From: Campylobacteraceae bacterium
GTDB taxonomy: Bacteria; Campylobacterota; Campylobacteria; Campylobacterales; Sulfurovaceae
Length of the DNA stretch: 64,000 nt
Direction of reading: 5' to 3'
Assembly (NCBI GenBank): GCA_027034975.1
Contig: JALVWQ010000066.1
Coordinates: 4,935-68,934 of the forward strand
Both the position numbers and the translations under genes were made by a program. How positions within the stretch are numbered: position 1 is the first letter of the stretch; every line of letters begins with the position of its first letter. Shown piece by piece: positions 35,363 through 43,806 of the stretch. Below the pieces are notes generated by a model. It was not told the origin of the DNA and ran no database searches. It saw nothing but the letters and a program-made list of their open reading frames with translations.

Positions 35363-36217
35363 TTACCTTTTCGCTTTAAAATATGTTAATAGTGTTTTTG
35401 GGACATCAATAAAGAGCATAACCACTCCGCCTATAAGCAGAGCAAAAATCAGCTCCGCTATAAGCTGTGGAATATGGCTCTCATGTGCAATTTGGTGTAG
35501 TATATCAAGATTATGCATAAATATACCCCCGGCAACTAAAAGCATCGCAAAAATTCCTACAATACTCAATATTTTTACAATAAAGGGGAGTGAGCGCACA
35601 AGCATCATGCCAAATTTATACTTTATGCTCTCCTCTTTGGCATCTTTTGCCATCGCAAAACCTATATCATCTAAGCGAACAAGGAGTGCTACTAAACCAT
35701 AAACTCCAATAGTTGCAGCAACTGCAATAAGCGAGACAACAATTGCTTGCTCAAGAGCATCTAAATCGCGTACAGATGCTAGGGCAATCAAGACAATCTC
35801 TATCGAGAGAATAAAATCGGTAATAACAGCCGAGCGGATCTTCTCTTTTTCGCTCATTGGCTCTTCGTTGTGGCTTGCTTCGTGCGGAAAAAGATACCCC
35901 CACACCCCATGAGCCCCCTCGTAAGAGAGAAAAAGAGCTCCCAAAAGAAGTATTGGGCCAATAATTTGTGGAAAGTAGTAATTAAGTAATAATAGCAGAG
36001 GAACAATAATCACTTTATTAAAGAGCGAACCCTTCGTAATAGCCCAAAGTACCGGCAGTTCACGAGAAGACTCAAAGCCAGAAGCCTTAGCAGCATTCAC
36101 CGCTAAATCATCCCCTAAAACACCAACCGTATTCTTTGCAGCCACTTTCGATGCTGCCGAGACATCGTCCATCAACATCGAAATATCATCAAGCAGGGCA
36201 AAAAAACCGGATGCCAT
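35363..36217 (-). CDS. DUF808 family membrane protein
   Basis: A 284-aa protein. It opens with MASGFFALLDDISMLMDDVSAASKVAAKNTVGVLGDDLAVNA, the hallmark of DUF808 (E. coli YedI). It has about six membrane helices and a His/Glu loop (HEASHNEEPMSEKEKIRSA). The function of the family is unknown. I chose ATG 36217, with GGGAGA 6 nt upstream, over 36274, whose extra 19 residues come from repeat DNA. It precedes the ABC exporter gene by 3 bp. Confidence 0.85.
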   Translation of the reverse strand: MASGFFALLDDISMLMDDVSAASKVAAKNTVGVLGDDLAVNAAKASGFESSRELPVLWAITKGSLFNKVIIVPLLLLLNYYFPQIIGPILLLGALFLSYEGAHGVWGYLFPHEASHNEEPMSEKEKIRSAVITDFILSIEIVLIALASVRDLDALEQAIVVSLIAVAATIGVYGLVALLVRLDDIGFAMAKDAKEESIKYKFGMMLVRSLPFIVKILSIVGIFAMLLVAGGIFMHNLDILHQIAHESHIPQLIAELIFALLIGGVVMLFIDVPKTLLTYFKAKR

Positions 36218-36238
36218 AAATTTCTCCCTTTGGTCGAA

Positions 36239-36345
36239 AAAGCTAAGAGCTGAGGGCTTAGAGCATAGAGCCAACTAAGTAGCCATACTTAACTGTTTAA
36301 GTATCAAACAACTTTAATTGCTCTTGGCTCTTAGCTCTCAGCTTT
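36239..36345. repeat. Inverted AGCT-type repeats with nested hairpin
   Basis: AAGCTAAGAGCTGAGGGCTTAGAGC (from 36239) faces its approximate reverse complement GCTCTTGGCTCTTAGCTCTCAGCTT (to about 36345). Between them lies a perfect ATACTTAA-CTGT-TTAAGTAT hairpin (36285-36304). The block separates the divergent DUF808 and DedA genes. Family members also occur at 25939 and 58218. Confidence 0.6.
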
Positions 36346-36351
36346 ACTAAG

Positions 36352-36357
36352 TATAAT
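36352..36357 (+). promoter_or_regulatory. -10 box of the DedA gene
   Basis: TATAAT 23 bases before the ATG and directly after the repeat block. RBS AAAAAAGG follows. Confidence 0.4.
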
Positions 36358-36380
36358 CATACCCAAAAAAGGTATAAAGT

Positions 36381-36932
36381 ATGGATTTCTCCTCTCTTGA
36401 GACATGGGGATATTTGGCGATTGCCTTCTTCTCTTTTGGTGGTTCTATGCTTATTGTGGCAACTGCAGGGGTCTTTGCCTATCTAGGACATATTAATCTT
36501 CCTTTAGCACTAACTATTGCAACAATCTCTAACTTTCTTGGCGATAACTTTTTATTCTATATAGCAAAATATCATAAAAGCGATATTCAAAAATATCTTG
36601 CAAAACACCGTAGAAAAATTGCTATTACAAAACTGATTATGAAAAAGTATGGGGTTGCAGCTATATTTATCCAAAAGTTCATCTATGGAGTGAAAACACT
36701 TATCCCAATTATTATGGCACTTGGAAAGTATGACTTTAAAAAGTTTATCTTCTATAACTTCTTTGCATCAATTGTTTTTGTTCTCACTATTGGACTACTC
36801 TCTTACTTCTCAAGCGAGATTATTATTAAAATTTTTAATTTCATAAAAGACAAACCCTACATTGCACCACTCATTTTAGTAGTTCTTGTATTTATTATTT
36901 GGAACTATTTAAAAAAAATAGAGAGAAGGTAG
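36381..36932 (+). CDS. DedA-family membrane protein
   Basis: A 183-aa protein with four to five membrane segments. The family core is visible: FLGDNFLFYIAKYHKSDIQKYL (D-x3-Y-x-G region), FIQKFIYGVKTLIPIIMALGKYDFKKFIFYNFFAS (usual R-F-x-P-x-x-R replaced by K-F-x-Y-G-V-K). DedA proteins act in undecaprenyl-phosphate or phospholipid recycling and membrane energetics. It stands alone, converging on the 871-aa glycosyltransferase with a 3-bp gap, so it interrupts the minus-strand glycan block. Confidence 0.82.
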   Translation: MDFSSLETWGYLAIAFFSFGGSMLIVATAGVFAYLGHINLPLALTIATISNFLGDNFLFYIAKYHKSDIQKYLAKHRRKIAITKLIMKKYGVAAIFIQKFIYGVKTLIPIIMALGKYDFKKFIFYNFFASIVFVLTIGLLSYFSSEIIIKIFNFIKDKPYIAPLILVVLVFIIWNYLKKIERR

Positions 36933-36935
36933 CCG

Positions 36936-39551
36936 TTAGCGTAAACTAAAATCCTCTCTATCAAGTGTAAGATTAGGGTTGTAATATGGGTCACCGTGCG
37001 TTAAAATATCCCTATGACCCTCCAAAAGGGCAGCTTTCTCTTTCTGGAAACGAACAAGCTTCTTAGGTGTTGTCTCATACCCTCGCGAGATCGACTCATG
37101 GTGATAGAGCTCCGCATACGGTGTAAAGAGGTTACGATAGCCACTTTTCATTACCCTTAAGCAAAAATCGACATCATTATAGGCTACTTTAAACTTCACC
37201 TCATCCATACCATCAACCTCTTGGTAGATGCTTCTTTTTATCATCAAACAAGCCGCTGTAACAGCACTTACATTTTGGATAGCATTTAAGCGGTTAAAGT
37301 AGCCTGGATTATCTCTTGGATACATCTTATGCGAATGCCCTGCATAGCCACCTAGCCCAATAATAATACCTGCATGCTGGATTGTATCGTTAGGATAGTA
37401 GAGCTTTGCTCCCACACAGCCAATCTCTTCTCTTTGCGAGTGCTCAAGCATCGCCTCTATCCACTCAGGTGCAATTACTTCTATATCATTATTTAGCAGT
37501 AAAACATGCTCCCCTTTAGCATACATATTGACTGCATGGTTATTAATTTGAGCATAGTTAAAAGGAACATTATACTCATAAAACTCTACTCGCTTATCTT
37601 TTGCTTCAAGCTGCTTCATCATTGCAAATGTAGCCTCTTCTTGCGAGTTATTACTAACACCTATAATCTCATAATTTTGGTATGTAGATTTTTCTAAAAT
37701 CGAATTTACACACATCTCTAAGAGCTCTGGCTTATCTTTGAATGGAATAATAATGCTCACTAGCGGATTATCTTTAATTACATAGCGAACCCTAAAGTAG
37801 TGCGGTAAATTCCCATGCTCTACCCATCCATCAATGCCGCGTCTCTTAAGTGTCTCTTCCAATACGCGTCTACTTCGCTCAATCGCTTCTGGCTTTGCCT
37901 GGGCATTTGCACTTGTTGAACTCTCGAGTGTTCTCCAGTGGTAGAGCACCTTTGGTATATGTACAACCTTATCACACTTTTCTGTAAGCCTCAAGAAGAG
38001 ATCATAATCTTGTGAACCATCAAATTCGCTATTGAATCTTCCAACCTCATCTAAGAGTGAGTGTTTAAAGCAAGTAAAGTGGGTAATATAGTTGTGGCTT
38101 AAGAGCAGATCTGGCGAAAAATCTGGTTTAAAGTGAGGATTGCTACATACACCATTGGTATCGATAAAATCCTCATCGCTATAGATAAAATCAGCTCTGG
38201 TTTCATTTATTGCCTTTACCATCTCATAGAGTGCATCTGGAGTAATTTCATCATCATTATCCATGAGTGCAATATACTCCCCTTTAGCCAACTCTAAAGC
38301 AGCATTAGTAGCACCTGAAATACCACTATTTTTCTCTAAAAACTTCACCTTTATCTTTGGATTTTGAAGAGACTTAAGATACTCAAGAGTTGCCTCATTT
38401 GTACTGCAATCATCCGCAATACATAGCTCCCAATTTTTATACCACTGCTGCTCTACGGAATTAATCGCTTTCTCAAGCCACTTAGGATCAACATTATATA
38501 CTGGCATAACTATAGAGATAAGTGGTTTTTGATAAAAAGCACTTAAGTTATCTTTTGTCTCATTAGAAAACTCAGGAGTATCATAATAATAGATTTTTTC
38601 AGCCGTTTTCGATTCATCTATCTGCTCTTTTGCTCTTCTCCACGGTATCAATTTTTGAAGTAACCGCTTTATACGATTCTTAATTCTTAAATCTTGTATT
38701 TGTTGATCTCGAAGCGATATAATCTCCCTTGCATACTCTAAATCTGCTCCGAGTTCATGAATTTTTATTGATAACTCCTGAATATGCTCCTCTTTCCCAT
38801 CTATATGCTCAATAAGCTCCTGAATATGATCTCTTTGACTTTGAATTTGATGCACTATATCAGGTCTATTTTGTAAATAGTTGCGCTGGGTTCTATGGAA
38901 CCCTTTTGCTTTAACAACATACTCTTCTAAAAAGTGCTCCTCTATACTATACCACTTCTTATGATCGTAATGCAAAGCTCTATATGCAGCATAATCGATA
39001 AAAATATTAATATCAAATACCCACTCATAATCGATAAGATAGATACTATCTCCAACAAAGAGTATATTTGAAAAGATTAAATCGATATTTGAAATACCAT
39101 CAAAACATAATGCTCCATCAAATTTTCTATAGTCTATATCACCAAAAAGCTGTTTATGCATATTAGTAAGCATAGTAGCACTATCAAAAGTAGTCGTTTT
39201 AAATCCACTCCTTAATAGTTCCATATAGTCATCTATAAGTTTTTTAGCTTTATTTGCACTAATTTTTTTTAGATCATTGTAGCGTTTTTCTAAACTCTCC
39301 CCTTTGATAAATTCAAATGTTAAACTATCATCTGTTTCACCAATAATCTTTGCTAATTTAATTTTGGGATCAATTATCGCTTGAGTTAATTTAGTATAAC
39401 TCTTTTTCATTCTTTTTAAGTGAGGAATAGCTTCAGGGTAGAGAGCTTTTTTTGTTACAAACTTCTCCCCATTCTCATCTTCGTAAACCGTAGTACGAAG
39501 CTGAAACTCTTTAGCTCGCTCACTATTGTTCTTAACATATAAAATCTTCAT
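36936..39551 (-). CDS. Kinase-like / coiled-coil / double GT2 glycosyltransferase
   Basis: An 871-aa multidomain protein. Residues 1-215 look like a small-molecule kinase fold: a Lys in VTKKAL (~34-35), catalytic-loop-like NIDLIFSNILF (Asp157, Asn162) and metal-binding LIDYEW (Asp174). Residues ~230-302 are a charged coiled coil (repeated HIQEL). GT2 domain 1 (~345-600) has IVMPVYN, ADDCST and MDNDDE. GT2 domain 2 (~605-850) has IIIPFKD, LLLNNDIEV and GCVGAKLYYPN. With the adjacent methyltransferase, the kinase and coiled coil recall WbdD, which caps and measures O-antigen chains. It begins immediately after the methyltransferase stop. Confidence 0.8.
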   Translation of the reverse strand: MKILYVKNNSERAKEFQLRTTVYEDENGEKFVTKKALYPEAIPHLKRMKKSYTKLTQAIIDPKIKLAKIIGETDDSLTFEFIKGESLEKRYNDLKKISANKAKKLIDDYMELLRSGFKTTTFDSATMLTNMHKQLFGDIDYRKFDGALCFDGISNIDLIFSNILFVGDSIYLIDYEWVFDINIFIDYAAYRALHYDHKKWYSIEEHFLEEYVVKAKGFHRTQRNYLQNRPDIVHQIQSQRDHIQELIEHIDGKEEHIQELSIKIHELGADLEYAREIISLRDQQIQDLRIKNRIKRLLQKLIPWRRAKEQIDESKTAEKIYYYDTPEFSNETKDNLSAFYQKPLISIVMPVYNVDPKWLEKAINSVEQQWYKNWELCIADDCSTNEATLEYLKSLQNPKIKVKFLEKNSGISGATNAALELAKGEYIALMDNDDEITPDALYEMVKAINETRADFIYSDEDFIDTNGVCSNPHFKPDFSPDLLLSHNYITHFTCFKHSLLDEVGRFNSEFDGSQDYDLFLRLTEKCDKVVHIPKVLYHWRTLESSTSANAQAKPEAIERSRRVLEETLKRRGIDGWVEHGNLPHYFRVRYVIKDNPLVSIIIPFKDKPELLEMCVNSILEKSTYQNYEIIGVSNNSQEEATFAMMKQLEAKDKRVEFYEYNVPFNYAQINNHAVNMYAKGEHVLLLNNDIEVIAPEWIEAMLEHSQREEIGCVGAKLYYPNDTIQHAGIIIGLGGYAGHSHKMYPRDNPGYFNRLNAIQNVSAVTAACLMIKRSIYQEVDGMDEVKFKVAYNDVDFCLRVMKSGYRNLFTPYAELYHHESISRGYETTPKKLVRFQKEKAALLEGHRDILTHGDPYYNPNLTLDREDFSLR

Positions 39552-40442
39552 CTATTCTCCACATATTACTAAAAAAGAGTTTGCAAAAAATTCAAATTGA
39601 CCATTTTCTATAATACCTTTAAATGCATCTGACTCATCAAATAGCTCAAACCTCTCATAATCAAAGTTAGGAGCTTGCATTAATTCACCACTAGAACTTG
39701 GCAACCAATATTGACTATATATCTCCATCGGCATCTTATAATCTGGATGAGGATAGTACCACTCTTGCTCTCTATAGCCACTTCTACTTAAAAGCTCTTC
39801 TAACTCTTTTTTTCCAAATGTTCGGACACTATTAGTATCTTTATATCCAGTAATACCATCAAACTCTTTTCCGGTATGATCCTCTTTTGCTCCAGCAAAA
39901 TATTTTAATCCATAGCGATTCTCAATTGCAACAATTAATTTACCATCTGGCTTTAGATACTCCTTAATCTTCTTTAAAAAATCTGCATAAGGGTCATCTG
40001 TATTGGTAAATGAGCCTGCATACTCCAGTACACCATTAAGTGTAATATAATCAAACTTTTCATCAAACTCAATATCGTTTAAATTTCCAACAAAGACCTC
40101 TAAGTTATCAAAGTGTTTGTGTCTCTCATAAAGGATTGTGGCTCTCCTTTTGGAGAGCTCTACAACTTTTACAGAAGATAACTTCTTGCACAATGCTCCT
40201 GTAATGGCACCACAGCCACCACCAATCTCAAGACAAGTTGCATCTTCTTTAAATGGATACCAATTGATAATATTTTCTCGAACAGGAGAGAGATGGTAGA
40301 GAATTGGCCAACGATTATCGTTTGCTATAACTTCATCAAAATCTTTATGCTCTTTAACTATCCTTAATAGCTCCTCTTCTATATCACCATCACTATAACC
40401 ATCAACACCACTATAGTAGTCTAAGTTAAACTTTGCACCCAT
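39552..40442 (-). CDS. Class I SAM methyltransferase (glycan-linked)
   Basis: A 296-aa protein with SAM-binding motif I CLEIGGGCGAITG (~70-82), the acidic VVELSKRR at the end of strand 2, and YITLNGVLEYAGS as motif IV. The N-terminal segment PILYHLSPVRENIINWYPF is typical of methyltransferases paired with LPS glycosyltransferases. Its stop abuts the start of the kinase-GT gene. Position and partner suggest methylation of a sugar or of a phosphate cap on the glycan; direct evidence of substrate is lacking. Confidence 0.82.
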   Translation of the reverse strand: MGAKFNLDYYSGVDGYSDGDIEEELLRIVKEHKDFDEVIANDNRWPILYHLSPVRENIINWYPFKEDATCLEIGGGCGAITGALCKKLSSVKVVELSKRRATILYERHKHFDNLEVFVGNLNDIEFDEKFDYITLNGVLEYAGSFTNTDDPYADFLKKIKEYLKPDGKLIVAIENRYGLKYFAGAKEDHTGKEFDGITGYKDTNSVRTFGKKELEELLSRSGYREQEWYYPHPDYKMPMEIYSQYWLPSSSGELMQAPNFDYERFELFDESDAFKGIIENGQFEFFANSFLVICGE

Positions 40443-40569
40443 TACAAATCTTTTCTAAACCCCTTTTTATGGGATTTTTGTAAAATTATACTCACTCTTG
40501 TATAAAGTTCAACTTATACTCTTTAACCCTATCTATTAGAGCAGCTATGAAGATTAAAAGTTACTCAAA

Positions 40570-41901
40570 CTACTCTTTCTCCTCTTGATAACTCACTTGA
40601 CTATGCAGATCAAAAAAGCCAACCATCTGCACTGACCCAATAACCTCAAATAAAATTGCATCGTAGATTCTATGAAAAACCTCAACTCCATTTTCATTAA
40701 TTGTCACACAACCCAAAGAGAGAGCATATTTACCTAATTGCATATTGGCATTTTGGGTAAAGGAAACAGTAATCTTCTCCCCCTTTTGGCAAGCTCCAAA
40801 GGACATATGCTTCATAAATGTATTTGTACCTGTGATCTCTAATCCCTTAGAATCCTTAAGAGTAAAGGCAAATATTGGCTCCTCTACCCTTTCGTTAAAT
40901 TTTACCTTCATCACAATATTAAACTCACTATCATAATCGATAATAGCAGTAGGATTGCCATCTTTATCTGTTATTCCATAATCGTATATCGTAGCCTTGC
41001 CATTCCCATAGGTATCAAGCTCTTTATGGGTATCAAAAGAGTCTCTTAAAAGTTTTGTTTCACCATCTTTATTATCACTCTCTACAAAATTCTCTTTGGC
41101 TTCATTATAAAAGTTACCTGAGAGTATCTTTTTAAAAGCATCTACAGCCATTTTGGGACTATCATCAAAAACTAGCTTTCCACCATCAATAACAATACCA
41201 CGGCTACAATAACGAATTACAGTATCAAGGGCATGAGTTACGAACAAAATTGTTCGCCCCTGCTCTTGAAAATCTTGAAATTTTTTAAAGCATTTCATCT
41301 GAAATGCCATATCCCCTACACTCAAAGCCTCATCTACAATTAAAATATCAGGCTCTACATTAATAGCAACAGAGAAAGCAAGCCTTGCAAACATTCCAGA
41401 GCTATACATTTTAACTGGCTGATAGATAAACTCTCCAATATCTGCAAACTCGATGATAGTATCGACTCTTTTATCCATCTCCTCTTTACTAAAGCCCATT
41501 AGCGTACCGTTTAGATAGATGTTCTCCATCCCGGTCATCTCTGGGTTAAAGCCAGCACCAAGCTCCAATAGCGATGCTATCTTTCCATTCACTTCTATCT
41601 TGCCAGAAGTTGGTGTTAGAACACCTGTTATCATCTTTAGAAGTGTCGATTTTCCAGCACCATTTTTTCCAATAATCCCAACTGTTTCACCCCGTTTTAC
41701 TTCGAAACTAACATTATCTATCGCATGAAAATCGTGATGATAACTTTTTTTAAACGGATTAAGGGCCTCTTTTAGCCGATCTTGCGGCTTATTATAGAGA
41801 TGGTAAACTTTGCTGAGATTCTCTACTTTAATTGCAATATCCGTATCTAATTTTGAATTTTGAATGCTAAATTTTGAATTATTCATTTGATTCTCTTTCA
41901 T
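40570..41901 (-). CDS. wzt: Wzt-type ABC ATPase with C-terminal glycan-binding domain
   Basis: A 443-aa O-polysaccharide exporter ATPase. Walker A GIIGKNGAGKS (~76-86), the family loop SLLELGAGFNPEMTGMENIYLNG, the signature YSSGMFARLAF and Walker B ILIVDEALSVGD are intact. The ~170-residue C-terminal domain (from ~270, with TIYDYGITD and beta-rich TGTNTFMKHMSF) matches Wzt-C domains that recognise modified chain ends. Residues 7-17 (NNSKFSIQNSK) are encoded by the intergenic AATTCAAAATTC repeat, so the 5' end has been rebuilt by repeat DNA. ATG 41886 (Met6) has a better-placed AAAGAG and may be the true start. Confidence 0.88.
   Translation of the reverse strand: MKENQMNNSKFSIQNSKLDTDIAIKVENLSKVYHLYNKPQDRLKEALNPFKKSYHHDFHAIDNVSFEVKRGETVGIIGKNGAGKSTLLKMITGVLTPTSGKIEVNGKIASLLELGAGFNPEMTGMENIYLNGTLMGFSKEEMDKRVDTIIEFADIGEFIYQPVKMYSSGMFARLAFSVAINVEPDILIVDEALSVGDMAFQMKCFKKFQDFQEQGRTILFVTHALDTVIRYCSRGIVIDGGKLVFDDSPKMAVDAFKKILSGNFYNEAKENFVESDNKDGETKLLRDSFDTHKELDTYGNGKATIYDYGITDKDGNPTAIIDYDSEFNIVMKVKFNERVEEPIFAFTLKDSKGLEITGTNTFMKHMSFGACQKGEKITVSFTQNANMQLGKYALSLGCVTINENGVEVFHRIYDAILFEVIGSVQMVGFFDLHSQVSYQEEKE
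41851..41894. repeat. AATTCAAAATTC-type repeat inside the wzt 5' end
   Basis: TTTTGAATTTTGAATGCTAAATTTTGAATTATTC on the plus strand: units of the same AT-rich repeat found at 25986, 42328, 58285 and 62871. Here it is translated as part of the Wzt N-terminus. Confidence 0.6.
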
Positions 41902-41947
41902 AAACTTATACTTTTGTTATTCATATTTAAAAATTCATAGTCCATGA

Positions 41948-42313
41948 TTATCTATCCTCTTTTTCTTGGGCTGTTTTAATTATGGATGTCAATATTTTTA
42001 CAAGTTCAGTAATTTCACTTTGCAAAGATTGCACATATTTATCATTTGAATCTAAATAGCTTGTAGATATTAGCAACTCTATCCAATACTGTGCCTCTCT
42101 AGCCTCCTTGCTTGCAATACTAATTTTTGCAATAAAATCTTTACTGCTTTGAGCCGCTTGTGCTTCATGAACATTTGCTCCAACAGATGTACCACAACGG
42201 AGTAACTGCTTAGAAAGAATATATTCTCTTTTTTTGTCGCAAAGAAATTTATACAAATTTACAATACGAACCGCAAATGCAAAAGATTTATCTAGAATAA
42301 TATTTTCTTTCAA
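41948..42313 (-). CDS. Four-helix-bundle protein (23S rRNA IVS-protein family)
   Basis: A 121-aa helical protein with the S23/IVP pattern: KSFAFAVRIVNLYKFL, LSKQLLRCGTSVGANVHEAQAAQSSKDFIAKISIASKEAREAQYWIELL and a final coiled helix. Members were first seen in rRNA intervening sequences, but most lie in ordinary loci with no known role. The start is TTG at 42313 after AAAGGA. The gene splits wzm from wzt and is flanked on both sides by ATTCA-type repeats, so it may be a late insertion. Confidence 0.82.
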   Translation of the reverse strand: MKENIILDKSFAFAVRIVNLYKFLCDKKREYILSKQLLRCGTSVGANVHEAQAAQSSKDFIAKISIASKEAREAQYWIELLISTSYLDSNDKYVQSLQSEITELVKILTSIIKTAQEKEDR

Positions 42314-42327
42314 TTAACAATTCCTTT

Positions 42328-42359
42328 AATTCAAAATTCATAATTCATCATTCATAATT
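42328..42359. repeat. AATTCAAAATTC/ATAATTCATCATTC repeat
   Basis: AT-rich short-unit repeat between wzm and the four-helix-bundle gene, sharing units with 58285-58312 (AATTCAAAATTCATCATTCA). No gene or promoter is evident in it. Confidence 0.6.
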
Positions 42360-42360
42360 A

Positions 42361-43161
42361 CTATAGTACATCCGAAAAGTGAGGTCTAAGTCGTTTAAAA
42401 GTAACCATTCCCAAAAGGAATATAACAAGAGTTACTGCCCAAAAATAGAGACTCATACCGCCTTTCTCCCAAAACCAATGATGGTAAATTAAGCTATCTC
42501 TATACCCTTCAATAATATAGACCATAGGGTTGAGGTTAATAATCCAGTGGTATCTCTCTGGCACCATTTTAAGCGACCAAAATATAGGGGTAAGCCAGAA
42601 GCCAAACTGTATAAACATTGCAACAATTTGCCCCATATCTCTAAAAAATACAACTACCGAAGAGGTTACCCACGAAAGCCCAAGTAGCAGCACAATCATT
42701 GCAAAAAGGTAATAAAAAACCTGTAGCCAGTAGATATTTGGCATGTATCCATAGTAGATAAACATACCAAACATAAAGAGTACAAAAAAGAGATGCACAA
42801 CTAAAGTTGAAAAAATCGGAATTATCGGCAGTAAGCTAACACGAAAAACAATCTTCTTTACCAAATAGCTATTTGCAAGAATTGCATTTGTTGCATTCGA
42901 AATTGCATCGGCAAAGAAAAACCAAGGCAAAATACCCGAAACCAGCCACAAAATAAATGGAAAGTTATCAACCGGTCGCGACTTAAAGCCAACTTGAAAG
43001 ACAAACCAAAAGATAAGAATTGTTGCTAAGGGCTGGATAAATGCCCAAAGTATCCCTAAAAAATTTCCAACATACTTTTGTTTAAAGTCGTTTTTTATAA
43101 GCGACAATAAAAGTCGCCTATTCTCTAAAATAGAGCGTAAAAAATTATACACTTTGCTCAC
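42361..43161 (-). CDS. wzm: Wzm-type ABC permease for polysaccharide export
   Basis: A 266-aa membrane protein of the ABC-2 polysaccharide family, with six helices. An amphipathic N-terminus (LSLIKNDFKQKYVGNFLGILWAFIQPLATILIFWFVF) is the signature, and LNPMVYIIEGYRDSLIY near residue 215 is the conserved loop. It pairs with Wzt to export a completed, lipid-linked polysaccharide. It is the first gene of the minus-strand export/assembly unit and divergent from the lipoprotein gene. Confidence 0.9.
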   Translation of the reverse strand: MSKVYNFLRSILENRRLLLSLIKNDFKQKYVGNFLGILWAFIQPLATILIFWFVFQVGFKSRPVDNFPFILWLVSGILPWFFFADAISNATNAILANSYLVKKIVFRVSLLPIIPIFSTLVVHLFFVLFMFGMFIYYGYMPNIYWLQVFYYLFAMIVLLLGLSWVTSSVVVFFRDMGQIVAMFIQFGFWLTPIFWSLKMVPERYHWIINLNPMVYIIEGYRDSLIYHHWFWEKGGMSLYFWAVTLVIFLLGMVTFKRLRPHFSDVL

Positions 43162-43181
43162 TCCAACCCATAAATTGTGTA

Positions 43182-43187
43182 ATTATA
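43182..43187 (-). promoter_or_regulatory. -10 box of the wzm operon
   Basis: TATAAT on the minus strand (AGGATATAATTACAC), about 20 bases before the wzm ATG. No -35 consensus is visible. Confidence 0.45.
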
Positions 43188-43239
43188 TCCTAAATCGGTT
43201 TATACTCTTTAGACTCTTTACTTCACACCTTAAAAGTGT

Positions 43240-43245
43240 TATAAT
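43240..43245 (+). promoter_or_regulatory. -10 box of the small lipoprotein gene
   Basis: TATAAT in GTGTTATAATGC, 21 bases before the ATG at 43267. Confidence 0.45.
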
Positions 43246-43266
43246 GCAAAGAAAAAAGATGATAAA

Positions 43267-43695
43267 ATGAAAATAAAAATAGTTTTACTTACATTTTTTC
43301 TTTTGCTTACATCTTGCTCTCGCCCAACAAAGCTTTCGATTGCAAAGATGCATATTGTAGGTGTCTGGCATGAAGCAGATAGTAGTAATGAATCTATTGG
43401 AGAGCTAATTTTTAGAGATGATGGTACATTTAGTCTTACAAAAACACCATTTGATGTCTCTAAAAATTATAGCGGTACCTACACAATCGATCCAAAAAAG
43501 AAGAGACTCCATCTAGAAATTACAGATGGAAAAAATATTCCAAAAGATGCTAAGATCGATAACTTCCACTATAGCTATAGCAGAAGCAATGAACTTATCT
43601 TAACAGAGGGCTATTTTGGAACATTTACACCAAAATATCTATCAAAAAATAGTTATATTTTTCAAAAAGGATATCAGCTAAAAACAAACCATTAA
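43267..43695 (+). CDS. Small lipoprotein of unknown function
   Basis: A 142-aa protein with a lipoprotein signal (hydrophobic run, then LLTSC; Cys17). The mature part is beta-rich: IVGVWHEADSSNESIGELIFRDDGTFSLTKT, then YSGTYTIDPKKKRLHLEI and ELILTEGYFGTF. The GxW...G.L.F..DGTF...Y...G.Y pattern resembles lipocalin-like or DUF-type calycin folds, but I do not recognise a family. It is first on the plus-strand side of the glycan region. Its function is not known. Confidence 0.7.
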   Translation: MKIKIVLLTFFLLLTSCSRPTKLSIAKMHIVGVWHEADSSNESIGELIFRDDGTFSLTKTPFDVSKNYSGTYTIDPKKKRLHLEITDGKNIPKDAKIDNFHYSYSRSNELILTEGYFGTFTPKYLSKNSYIFQKGYQLKTNH

Positions 43696-43742
43696 CAACC
43701 AAAGATAACCCCAAAAAAGATACTCTTTAATAAAAATCGAGT

Positions 43743-43748
43743 TATAAT
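43743..43748 (+). promoter_or_regulatory. -10 box of the MBOAT gene
   Basis: TATAAT in GAGTTATAATTACC, about 60 bases before the TTG start. It probably drives the MBOAT-SGNH pair. Confidence 0.45.
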
Positions 43749-43806
43749 TACCTTGTTCAAACACTGTTGCAATATTTGAATAAACAACCAAAGAAGTGGA
43801 GAAATT

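Noticed and set aside
40443-40569. Hairpin-like ACCCCTTTTTATGGGATTTTT between wzt and the methyltransferase gene
   Set aside because: The stem is only about four base pairs and lies between co-directional genes; not strong enough to call.
41948-42313. Four-helix-bundle gene as evidence of an rRNA intervening sequence
   Set aside because: No 23S rRNA sequence flanks it; the family often occurs outside rRNA.
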